Source of the DNA: Anthracocystis setariae
Lineage: Eukaryota; Basidiomycota; Ustilaginomycetes; Ustilaginales; Ustilaginaceae
Assembly (NCBI GenBank): GCA_928724745.1
Contig: CAKMXJ010000039.1
Location: 496,001-560,000, forward strand
DNA: 64,000 nucleotides
Reading direction: 5' to 3'
Below, piece after piece: positions 28,874 through 38,408 of this stretch (the first letter of the stretch is position 1; every line of letters begins with the position of its first letter). A program made the position numbers and the translations under genes. The notes below the pieces were generated by a model. It had not been told where the DNA came from. It searched no databases and saw only the letters and a list, made by a program, of their open reading frames with translations.

Positions 28874-31553
28874 ACCCACGTCTTTTTCGCTCTCGTTTTC
28901 CCTTGCACTAGGCGCCTGTTTCTCATTTCGACCACACCATGATTCCTTTTTTTTGTGAAATGCATCTTTCCATGTTTGATAATATCGAGCTGAAGATGAG
29001 GAGTGACGGTACTGTACATGGGATGAGCAGAGGAAGGGAGAGGATGTGTTCGTCGAAACTGCAGCAAGCAGGGTGGGGGCTGGTGACGAGAGAAAGACCC
29101 ATGGTCGGGTAGATCTCGGGATCAACGTTGGGACGAAAGCGATTGATGGTTTCAGGGCAAGCGATTGTTGGAATCTTGCCAAAAAAATAAAAAAACACTA
29201 CATACGAACCGAATCAAGCCAGGACGAACCACCAAACGGATAGAACGCAACAAGATGGCTTCCAGACCGAGAGTAGTCTCGCGTCGAGTTGGTCCCGCTC
29301 TCTCTTTGGCAAGAGGGAGGGAGGGAACGCCACCGATTGCACTCAAGCCTTCGCCTGCCCCGAAAGGGGAGGCTGAGCATCCTCCTTACCCCGAACATGA
29401 GTCGAGCACAAAGGCTGACAAAGTCTACAGTCGGGAACGAAGCCTGAATCCCAAGCATCCGACATACATCGGACGTGGAGTCTAGCTGCGATCTAAACTC
29501 TGATCTACTTTGGCGGCCCGGTTCCATTCTCTTGGCCCGATGGAGCAGCGTCAACCCGCCTTGCATTGCACCGCCCAGATTGAATTGCGAACAGCAATGC
29601 AAACGACAAACCGACCACACCGATCGCACTCGAACTCAGCACAAGTGCCAATTCCGAGCAAAACCAGGGTGCCCAGGCGCAAAGCAACGTGCCCACCCAA
29701 CCACAGCTGACTAGAGACGCTTGACCCTCTTCCTTGCCCATCCAGGTTTGCAGAGGAGGGTGGTGTCTTGGGGTTGTATGCTCTAGGGCTGAGAGTGGGC
29801 AAGACGACTAGACGCAGTTTGCGGGGCGTTGTCAGACGTCGAATGACACGGGCATTCGCATCGTTATGCGGACAAAGGAAAAGAGGTTGGTGACCGACAC
29901 GATCGAGCTTGACGAGAGTATCATTTCTGGTGTGGGCGCTTTTCATCTTGGAAAAAGACAGCCAGCGCTTTTGAGCTACAACTCGCCCAGCTAGAGCAGA
30001 TGTGCAGAAGAACTCGCGCGACACGCTTTGCGCATGCATCGCCGAGACGACCGATGGACAAAGATGGCGACGGCGGTGCTTCCGGAGATCAATGACCGAC
30101 CTCGGCATAGGCCGAAAAGGTAGGAGGAGTACGCGGACCTTCCCACTCGCATGGGTCCACCTCTGAAGAGGAAAGACCAGATGAAGGCAACATCGAGGAT
30201 GCGCCGGCGAGTAACGGTGGCCTTCGGACTGGAAGCCGTTGTTGCTTGCGTTGGTTTACGTGATTGAATGGGGTTGTGCAGATTGGAGCGGTATTGAAGT
30301 GGTTCGTAGAAAAGGCATGGAAGGAAACAACTTACCTGAAGAAGGGAGGCATGCAGATGACGAGCAGAATGCGCAAACAGAAGCGAGGGGAGGGGTAGAG
30401 GTGAAGCTGGCGAGGGACGAGGTTCTCAAGATCTCGCTTGCGTTTCCTCGTCAATCAAGGAGGCACCGTTCAAAGACGATGGCAAGATTGCCCTTGCAAA
30501 GAGCTAGAGAAAAGTCGAGGCCAGCAAGCTCCACTGTTGCCTAGGCTACCTGCGGCTCGCATCTGGATATAATGCACAGCTGGATATGCACAGCATAGGG
30601 TCAAGGGAAGCAAGGAGAGGAAGGATGCAGCGGGGCTAGGCAATATGGCTGAAGAGAAGGATGCCAGTTGGATTGAAGCGTGATGGGATGTGTGTGTGTG
30701 TTTGATTCGAGAGTATTTGCAAAAGGCTGAGTTCTTCCTGCGGCGATGAGAAAGAAAAAAAAAAAAAAAAAAAAAAAGAAGAAAGGGTGCAGAGAAGCTT
30801 AACACTGTTTAGATGCACCCGATCACGATCACGATTATTATTGGCTTTCGACTTGCGATGGCCAACAAGCTAACCTAACATCTGCCCTTTGTTCCCATCA
30901 TGTTGTTGGGTCGAAACCATCGGAATTGTTCCTACTTGCAATTGCACTGCCCCTTTCAGATGTACAGTACAGTACAGTACAGTACAGTACAGCAGTGCCG
31001 AGTAGGCTTTGCTCGGTTTGTTCTGAGAAAGCTGCGGTTCAAGTTGAATTTTATACACTCTGTTGTAGATTTTTCGGTGTGCGCTTTTTTCGACGGTAGC
31101 AGCCAATACAGTCGTATTAATAAATAATTTGTCGAGAAATCGTACTTACTGCAGCTGCCACGCTTTCTTTCAGCCTACTTGGCTCATATCCGCTACATCG
31201 ACCAACCAACCAACCGACCAACCAACCGACCGACCGACCTCTTCCAAAAAAGTTGCCAACGCCGCCCCGCATACTGGTGCCGCCATCTTTCGCACCTCTC
31301 CTTTCGCCTTGATCTTGACCGATCATCTTCCGACAGCAGCTGCCAACGTCATCTCCACTTGCAGGCGTAGCTGATCAACTTTCTTCAACATCGCGCCCGT
31401 CTTCATTTGCACCTCTTGCCTCGCCCGCAATCACGCTTGCAATCTGTCACCGACGCAGATAAGCTCCGCCGCACCTCGACACAAGTCCTAGCCGCTCCGC
31501 TCCGCGAGCGTGCTACGCGTGCTACAGGCTGCCTAACTCCAACCCAAACCCAC
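28874..31553. other. Intergenic ubp15-gem1, possibly with a small minus-strand gene
   Basis: About 2.7 kb. The minus strand holds a spliced-gene candidate between about 29,505 and 30,352: an ATG followed by a GTAAGT donor, and a downstream hydrophobic 78-residue frame. It could not be resolved into one convincing protein. Also present are an A23 tract (30,755-30,777), a CAGTA repeat (30,961-30,992), and an AACC/GACC repeat (about 31,200-31,240) in the gem1 leader. Confidence 0.4.
30961..30992. repeat. CAGTA pentanucleotide microsatellite
   Basis: Six consecutive units of CAGTA (phase-shifted reading GTACA). Related short copies occur elsewhere in the window (see findings). Confidence 0.95.
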
Positions 31554-33803
31554 ATGCGTAAAGACGTCCGCATCGTCCTCGCCGGTGATCCGGACGTGGG
31601 CAAATCCACGCTCATCACCTCGCTCGTCAAGGAGGCCTATGTCGCAAAAGTCCAAAAGGTCGTCCCACCCATCACCTTACCTCCCGAAGTCGCTCCAGAA
31701 GCGGTCGTTACAAAGATCGTCGACACCAGCTCTAGTCCAGAACACCGCGCCAACCTCGAAGCCGAGCTCCGCAGGGCCAATGTCATCTGCATCGTCTACT
31801 CCATCTCGGCACCCTCTTCGTTCGATCGTATACCCACCTATTGGCTTCCTTACATTCGCTCATTAGGTATCAATGTGCCCGTCATCCTCGTCGGCAACAA
31901 AATCGACTTGCGCTCCGGAGACGTCACCAATGCTGCGCTCGAAGACGAGCTCGCGCCGGTCATGGCCGAGTTCAAGGAAGTCGAAACTTGCGTAGAGTGC
32001 TCGGCGCGCATCCCCCTCAACGTCAGCGAGGTCTTTTACTTTGCCCAAAAGGCCGTCCTCTATCCAACTGCTCCACTATACGACAGCCGTGAGCACGTCC
32101 TCAAGCCCGCTTGCGTCGATGCTTTGAAGCGCATCTTTCGACTCTGCGACTCGGACAAGGACGGCTTGCTCAGCGATGCCGAACTCAACGATTTCCAGCG
32201 CAAGTGCTTCGACACCCCTTTGCAAGCATCAGAACTCGAAGGCATCAAGGACCTCGTCATTCACGCTCCAGTGGCCGGCTTGCGCTACAGCCACGACAAC
32301 GCCAGTATCGCCGCTTCTTCCAGCGCCAACGGAGACGTTGCGGCTCACCACCCACATCTACGCCAAGGTAGTCTCACCATGGCGGGCTTCCTCTATCTCC
32401 ACACCCTCTTCATTCAGCGTGGACGATTAGAGACAACCTGGACCGTTCTCCGCACCTTTGGTTACGGCGCTGATCTCACCCTCGAGGATTCGTTCGTCAG
32501 GCCATCCTTTGCAGTCCCACCAGAGTGCTCCGTCGAACTATCCCCCCACGGCTATCAGTTCTTGACCGACATCTTTGAGGTGCACGACAAGGATCGCGAC
32601 GGTGCTCTCAGCGACGAGGAGCTCGAGAGTCTCTTTATCACTGCGCCAGACAATCGAAATCCATGGCAAGGATCTGGTTTCCCTGCGTCCACCATCACGG
32701 ACGAGCACGGTGCCGTGACACTGCAGGGCTGGCTCGCACAGTGGAGCATGACCACTCTGCTCGACCACCGCACCACACTCGCCTACCTCGCATATCTCGG
32801 CTATCCCTCCTTGCCACTTGCAGGCTCTTCAAGCAGCTCGTCTGCTCCTTCGCCCATGCCATTGACGCCAACAGGTCCTCCCGGTTCGAGACCGTCACGC
32901 GACCGCACGCCATGTCCACCTACCACCACCACAGCCTTGAAGCTGACGCGGCCGAGGAAGACGGACAAGAAGAAGAAGGGCGCCGTCCAGAGGAGCGTCT
33001 TCCTTGGCTTCGTCCTCGGTGCGGCCGGCAGCGGCAAGACGGCGATTCTGCGCAACATGGTAGGCAAACGCTTCTCCAACACATACGAGCCGACGCAGAA
33101 GATGATGAGCGTAGTCAGCACAGTTGAGCAGGCCGGTGCGGAGCGCTACCTTGTGCTGCAGGAGTTCGGTTCTCGCTACGAGGCCGAAGTGCTGCGCAAC
33201 ACGGCCAAGCTTTCGGCAGCCGACGTCATCGTGTTTGTCTACGATTCGAGCGATACCAACTCGTTCAGCTACATTTCGAATCTGCGCCAGCAGTATCCTT
33301 TGCTGCAGTCGATGCCATCGCTGTTCGTCGCGACCAAAGCGGACCTCGACCTGGCACAGCAGCGGCACGAGGTGCAACCGGACACTTACTGCCGCAAATT
33401 GGGTCTCAAGATTCCAGGGTTGGGCGCTGGACCGCTCAACATCAGCATTCGCGACGGACAGTCTGCTGATCTTTATGGATTGATCTGCGCCATCGCCGTC
33501 GATCCAAAAGGCGCCGTGCAAGGCGGCAATGATGGCAACGCGCTCAGCTTTTCGACGAGCCGCTGGCAATTTTGGGCTTACATTGGCATGGTCGTGGTCG
33601 GCGGCGGAGGAGCCGTGTGGATCTGTGCACGTGTTCTCAAGGTGCCGATCGGAAGCACGCTTGGATTCGGCAACGCCTCTTCCAACTGGTGGGCATCCAG
33701 AGCCAACGTTGGCGGCGCAGCAGCTGGCGATGCCACAAAGATTTCGGGATGGCTAGACTGGATCCGCTGGCAAAGCGCATCCAACGTCCACACGGAGCTC
33801 TGA
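31554..33803 (+). CDS. gem1: Mitochondrial Rho GTPase Gem1 (Miro)
   Basis: Tail-anchored outer-mitochondrial-membrane GTPase; in yeast it regulates ERMES contact sites and mitochondrial shape. I start at MRKDVRIVLAGDPDVGKST, the usual N-terminus, not at an upstream in-frame ATG at 31,407; this gives 749 aa. Order: first GTPase (P loop GDPDVGKST at about 10-18, GNKIDL, CSARIP); EF hand 1 (DSDKDGLLSDAEL, about 199); EF hand 2 (DKDRDGALSDEEL, about 345); and second GTPase (GAAGSGKT, about 489, then ATKADLDL). A single C-terminal membrane anchor (FWAYIGMVVVGGGGAVWIC) is at about 672-692. The first GTPase lacks the DTAG-type motif in standard form (IVDTSSS), as in other Miro proteins. Single exon. 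Confidence 0.95.
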   Translation: MRKDVRIVLAGDPDVGKSTLITSLVKEAYVAKVQKVVPPITLPPEVAPEAVVTKIVDTSSSPEHRANLEAELRRANVICIVYSISAPSSFDRIPTYWLPYIRSLGINVPVILVGNKIDLRSGDVTNAALEDELAPVMAEFKEVETCVECSARIPLNVSEVFYFAQKAVLYPTAPLYDSREHVLKPACVDALKRIFRLCDSDKDGLLSDAELNDFQRKCFDTPLQASELEGIKDLVIHAPVAGLRYSHDNASIAASSSANGDVAAHHPHLRQGSLTMAGFLYLHTLFIQRGRLETTWTVLRTFGYGADLTLEDSFVRPSFAVPPECSVELSPHGYQFLTDIFEVHDKDRDGALSDEELESLFITAPDNRNPWQGSGFPASTITDEHGAVTLQGWLAQWSMTTLLDHRTTLAYLAYLGYPSLPLAGSSSSSSAPSPMPLTPTGPPGSRPSRDRTPCPPTTTTALKLTRPRKTDKKKKGAVQRSVFLGFVLGAAGSGKTAILRNMVGKRFSNTYEPTQKMMSVVSTVEQAGAERYLVLQEFGSRYEAEVLRNTAKLSAADVIVFVYDSSDTNSFSYISNLRQQYPLLQSMPSLFVATKADLDLAQQRHEVQPDTYCRKLGLKIPGLGAGPLNISIRDGQSADLYGLICAIAVDPKGAVQGGNDGNALSFSTSRWQFWAYIGMVVVGGGGAVWICARVLKVPIGSTLGFGNASSNWWASRANVGGAAAGDATKISGWLDWIRWQSASNVHTEL

Positions 33804-34286
33804 TCAGGATAAAAGCTCGTGCGGATATGTTGACCTCTGCATCAGAATGACGCTTTGGATGCATCTACTTCAAGTCATGGACTGTACTGTACCAGGATAG
33901 CAATGTACTGCGCGATTTTTTTTTCATTTTTTTTTTTTTTTTTTAAATCTCCACTCCATCATTCACCGTCAAACGCTTGCAGGCTCGTGCAAGTCATACA
34001 GATGTATGACACACAAACACAACATGAAAGCCAATGTGTTTGATACTGGAACGTATTCTTGATTGCGATCTCCATTGCTGTCAACAGAGGATCGTCTAGG
34101 CTAGGATGATTTGCGTATTCATAGTAGTATATGCCAAGCATGGTTGATGGCCAGCTTGTGCTGCTGGTTGCTAACCCAGCTCAGATGGATTTGAAATGGG
34201 CACAAAGGGCAACGATTACAATTTCCACACAAATCACTACAAATTCGGCGGAATGGCTTCAGGAAGAGGGAAAAAAAAAATGCGAA

Positions 34287-34328
<42 letters not shown>

Positions 34329-35100
34329 GAAATTTGGCTTGTTCCTGTCGGATGAGCGGTGCAAGCAGCCAGCCAAAGCTGAAGCGCCAGTGTAGTGAGT
34401 ACCTGTAGTAGAGTAGAGTGAGTATGGGCCACAATCCGAGTCGAGCGACAAAATCGCATCGGAGAAGGCTTGTGCTGGTGCAGCCGCAATCGTCAACTCA
34501 CACTCACTCACAGACAGACACATAGACACACACACACACACACACACACTTAGCAGCCCACGCAACACACACCCTCTCTTCCGCGCTGCAATCGAGTCGC
34601 ATTACTTTACTTGTTGGCTCGGCGACGCAGCCTTCCTTTTCTTCTCCTTGTCCCATCCTGTCCACAGCCCAGCTTCTGTCCCTTGTTCCTTCCCACATCC
34701 CTCCTTCCCACTCGGACAGCGGGCTGGATCATCTCACCGATCCCCGTGGCGCCACCTGTATCGACAAGGACCGTCGGTTCCTGTTCAGGCACACCAACCT
34801 CACCCTCTCCCCACTCTTTGTGGTCAGGGTCCATCCAGCCTCTTGCTGGCGAAGAGGCTTTCGCAGCAACGATACATAGGCTTCTTAGTTGAATCCGTGT
34901 ATACGTGCTCGACATTCGTGTTTTTCTTACAAGAAGCACGCCTAGATTTGTGCTGCTAGGCCACATTCCAGCAATCAAGCCTGCCCACCTCTTGCTCCAA
35001 CGCTCGCGCATGCAGTAGCAGACGCCTATCTCAGTTCCCACCCATCCTGCATAGTAACCAGCTTCAATCGGCGAACCTCTCCACCAAGCGTCGAGGCAAC
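33804..35100. other. Intergenic gem1-pbp1
   Basis: About 1.3 kb with simple repeats: T tracts at 33,916-33,944 (T9 and T18 split by CA), (ATT)14 at 34,287-34,328, and a CA run at about 34,525-34,549. A pyrimidine-rich pbp1 leader follows. No gene recognised. Confidence 0.5.
34287..34328. repeat. (ATT)14 microsatellite
   Basis: Forty-two nucleotides of perfect ATT repeat, next to a 10-nt A run. Confidence 0.95.
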
Positions 35101-38100
35101 ATGGCCACCAATGGTAGCATGAGGGGCCGCGGTGCATCTAACACGGGCTTTCGCGGCGCCCACACCCAGTCCAGCGGTCGAGGCGGCGCGCAAGCCAACC
35201 GTGCTGGTACAGCAGCGCCCCCGCACATCTCTAGATGGGGCAATGGCCCGCCTTCCAGCACTACCTCTAACAACAACACCCAGCGCAACCTACCTGGAGC
35301 TAGGCCAGCTGTGGATAACAAGTCAGCCAATCAGCGCGGTGGTGCGACTTCCAATGCAATCAGCAACCAGTCGACTGCTTTCCCCTCGCTCGGAGCTGGC
35401 GCTCTCCAGGATGGCTCGCACAAGCTCATGCACGAGCGTCTCATGTTCTTGCTTGTCACGCTGATCGGCAACCCCGTCGTTGTCACCGTCAAGGGCGGCA
35501 CCCAGTTCTTTGGCATCTTCTCCGCAGCCAACACCGAAGGCGGCGAGCTCGGCGTTGCCTTGGCGTCGGTGCAGCAGATCATGCCCGCAAAGGACAAGGA
35601 TGCGCAGCCTCAGCTGGGCGAGTTCAAGTCATCGCTCCTCATCAACTCCAAGGACCTCGAGAGCATTGAGGCTGCCGAGCTCAGGGTGCAGGAGCAAGCC
35701 AAGGACATGCGCGAGGCACGCGAGAAGGAGTCCTTCCGAACCGACACCGAGATCTCCAAGTCGTTCGATCCCCTCGGCAGCGGCAGGGCTCTGCAGAAAT
35801 GGTCCGACGACCCGGGTCTCGCCAACCTTGACGACTTTGACACCAACGGCAAGATGCCGGACTGGGCCGACTCCGACGACGTTGGTGGTGGTCTCGACTC
35901 GAGCGACGCCGGCAAACCTTGGGATCAGTTTGCTGCCAACGAAGCACGCTTCGGCATCAAGTCAAATTACGAGGAAAACCTATACACCACCAAGCTCGAC
36001 CGCAGCGGCAAGGACTTCCGCGATCGCGAACGCGAGGCTGACCGTATCGCCCGCGAAATCATGGGTCAGGCTACCAACAACCCTCACTTGGCGGAAGAGC
36101 GAGGTCAGGCAGACGACTCCGGTGTCAATGAGGAGGACAAGTATGGCGCCGTTGTCCGCAACCCTAACGCCTACGTGCCTCCCGCGCTACGCAACAAAAT
36201 GGCCGCTGCTTCTGCTACTAGCGCCAAGAAGGCATCTCAGGTTGCGCCTGCCGCCGCATCGGCCGCGACACAGGCTGCCGCGACCAAGCCCAACGGTACT
36301 ACTCCGGCTGCTGCTGCCTCTGCTGCCCAATCTGCTGCCGCTTCCGCTTCCGCTTCCGCTTCCGCTTCCGCTTCCGCTTCCGCTCCCGCTCCCGCCCCCA
36401 CCACCGCCACCGCCGTTCCTACCCCTGCAGAGCCTGTTACCGCTACCCCGCCGCCTGTCATCAACCCGCCCACGGTCAACGTCAAGGTGCCTAGTCCCAG
36501 CATCCCTCAAGAATCGCAGGCCAAGGATACATCTGGCAAAAAGTCTTCTGTCGACGCCGACAACCCGCTTATGGGTGACTTCCGCCAATTTGTTAGTTCC
36601 GAGCGCGAACGTCTCGAGAAAAAGAAGGCGCTTCTCGCCAAGAAGGAGAAGGACACTCGTCTTGCCGATCTCAAATCTTGGGCGAGCTCGTTTAAGCTCA
36701 AGACGCCGATGCCTTCGGATGTCGCCGACATGGTGCAGAAGGATAAGGCAGACGCTGCCTCCGACAAGCCTCGCGATCCGAGCTTGCAAAAGAGTCTAAG
36801 CCCCTCGCCTTCGCATTCGTCCGCTTTGCTCAAGTCAGACGCCAGCAGAGCCTCGGCAGCTTCGCGTGCTGCTCAGGTATCGGCTTCCAACGTCGCCAGC
36901 CCGGCAGGTGGCTCAGGCTCTGCGCAGATCAGCAAGAATGCCCAGAAGCTAGCAGAGAGCAAGGCGATGCTGCAAAAAATGACCATTCCCAAAATCCCTC
37001 CCTTCAATCCAGACAAGTTCAAGGCGCGCCAGGCCGCCGCAGCTGCTGGCACCAGCACTGACAATGCCGAGGGCAGCGATGCAGCAAAGGCTCCAACCAA
37101 GCCAGAAGGCGGCCTGCCAATCTCCGCCAGCACTTCTTCATTCAAGCTTAGCGCCAAGGCAAGCTCGTTCAAGCCATTTAACCCCAACGCAGCCAGCTTC
37201 ACCCCTGGCGGCGCGGCGAGCACCTTTGTTCCTGCCGCTGCCACCGTCGCACCGGTCGCAGGTAGCCCCGTGCACAGCGCCGCAGCCGCAGCTCTGTCTG
37301 CCAGACCATCGCTCACCTCGACGCCTCGCCTTGCTTCCACCTCAGCCGAACCAGCCAACCCCTTTTTTGGCAACAAGGTCATCAAAAAGCACCCTCCCGG
37401 CAGTTTGCACATTCGCGAGGATTTCAACCCTTTCAAGGTGAGCAAGGTGCCCGATGCAAAGTCGGTTGGACCCATGTGGGCTTTCAGCGGCAAACCTTAC
37501 CGCCAGCATTTCGTAGTCGCCCCTCCTGGAGCTATGATGGAAGATGGATCTGGCTTGTTCGTCCCCGGTCACGCTGGCATGATGCAGCCCGGCATGCATC
37601 CAGGTGCTCAGACACCGCAGCCAGGGCCTCAGCCTCTCCATCCAGGCCAGATGCCCATGGCACCCGCAGGGCCCGGACCAGTGCCTGCTCCCGGACCTGG
37701 GCCTGCCCCTGGACCTGGAGGGCCCGGTCCGCAGCAACAACCGTTCGGCATGGTCTACCAGCCGTACGGTGGCGCACCGTATCAATATCCCCCCGGCCAG
37801 CCACAGCCGCAAGGTATGCCTCAAGGTCGACAGCCTGGTATGCCGATGCAAATGGCACCAAGCATGCAAGGTGCACCCATGCCTTATGGCGCAGTTCCGC
37901 AGCAGTTTATGGGCCAGATGCAGTTTTCTCCACCCATGCACCAGCACGGAGCACCCCAAACCATGTACAGTCCGCAAATGGGCAATGGTCCACCCGGCGG
38001 GCAACAGCAATTTATGCCGATGCCGCCACCTGGTGCTGCGGGAGGTCCTCGTCCTCCTCCCCCTCACCTCCAAAAAGGTCAGCCGCATCCGTCTCACGCA

Positions 38101-38277
38101 GGGCAACCCCCTCAAATGTACTACCCAGGCCAACCAGGGCCGGGAGCAATGCCCTATGGCGCCGGCCCACACTTTGCAGGCGGTCAGCCACCTCACGGCG
38201 GTCCTCCTCCGCCAGCGCAGAGACCGTCGCAGAATGAGTCTGGGCCGGCGTCAAGTGCCGCTTCCTCCGCTGCATAG
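35101..38277 (+). CDS. pbp1: Ataxin-2 homologue Pbp1 (poly(A)-binding-protein-binding protein)
   Basis: A 1058-residue RNA-metabolism protein that associates with Pab1, polysomes and stress granules; in yeast it also modulates TORC1. After a Gly/Arg/Asn-rich start comes the Ataxin-2-type Lsm domain (about 108-180: LMFLLVTLIGNPVVVTVKGG, QFFGIFSAANTEGGELGVAL). The LsmAD follows (about 280-325: RFGIKSNYEENLYTTKLDRSG, then REREADRIAREI). A Ser/Ala repeat tract, encoded by TCCGCT units, is at about 415-430. A PAM2-like motif KPFNPNAASFTPG, expected to bind the MLLE domain of Pab1, is at about 690-702. The last 250 residues are rich in Pro, Gly, Gln and Met, a disordered tail suited to phase separation. 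Single exon. Ends only 131 bp from the convergent reductase gene. Confidence 0.95.
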   Translation: MATNGSMRGRGASNTGFRGAHTQSSGRGGAQANRAGTAAPPHISRWGNGPPSSTTSNNNTQRNLPGARPAVDNKSANQRGGATSNAISNQSTAFPSLGAGALQDGSHKLMHERLMFLLVTLIGNPVVVTVKGGTQFFGIFSAANTEGGELGVALASVQQIMPAKDKDAQPQLGEFKSSLLINSKDLESIEAAELRVQEQAKDMREAREKESFRTDTEISKSFDPLGSGRALQKWSDDPGLANLDDFDTNGKMPDWADSDDVGGGLDSSDAGKPWDQFAANEARFGIKSNYEENLYTTKLDRSGKDFRDREREADRIAREIMGQATNNPHLAEERGQADDSGVNEEDKYGAVVRNPNAYVPPALRNKMAAASATSAKKASQVAPAAASAATQAAATKPNGTTPAAAASAAQSAAASASASASASASASAPAPAPTTATAVPTPAEPVTATPPPVINPPTVNVKVPSPSIPQESQAKDTSGKKSSVDADNPLMGDFRQFVSSERERLEKKKALLAKKEKDTRLADLKSWASSFKLKTPMPSDVADMVQKDKADAASDKPRDPSLQKSLSPSPSHSSALLKSDASRASAASRAAQVSASNVASPAGGSGSAQISKNAQKLAESKAMLQKMTIPKIPPFNPDKFKARQAAAAAGTSTDNAEGSDAAKAPTKPEGGLPISASTSSFKLSAKASSFKPFNPNAASFTPGGAASTFVPAAATVAPVAGSPVHSAAAAALSARPSLTSTPRLASTSAEPANPFFGNKVIKKHPPGSLHIREDFNPFKVSKVPDAKSVGPMWAFSGKPYRQHFVVAPPGAMMEDGSGLFVPGHAGMMQPGMHPGAQTPQPGPQPLHPGQMPMAPAGPGPVPAPGPGPAPGPGGPGPQQQPFGMVYQPYGGAPYQYPPGQPQPQGMPQGRQPGMPMQMAPSMQGAPMPYGAVPQQFMGQMQFSPPMHQHGAPQTMYSPQMGNGPPGGQQQFMPMPPPGAAGGPRPPPPHLQKGQPHPSHAGQPPQMYYPGQPGPGAMPYGAGPHFAGGQPPHGGPPPPAQRPSQNESGPASSAASSAA

Positions 38278-38408
38278 TGCAATGCCATGTCACTTGTTTC
38301 ACCTGGGTCGCAGAGGCGACGTGCCAATCTCATTCACACATCAATGTTCACACCAAGCGGGATGGAGACGGGCACGTTTGAGGGTCGCCAAAGTGAGTGC
38401 AGTGAATC

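Noticed and set aside
31407..31553. Upstream in-frame extension of gem1 (49 residues)
   Set aside because: Family N-terminus starts exactly at MRKDVRI; the extension reads as leader sequence, though a minor longer form cannot be excluded.
34287..34328. ATT repeat considered as part of a CRISPR or other structured array
   Set aside because: Simple trinucleotide microsatellite with no spacers.
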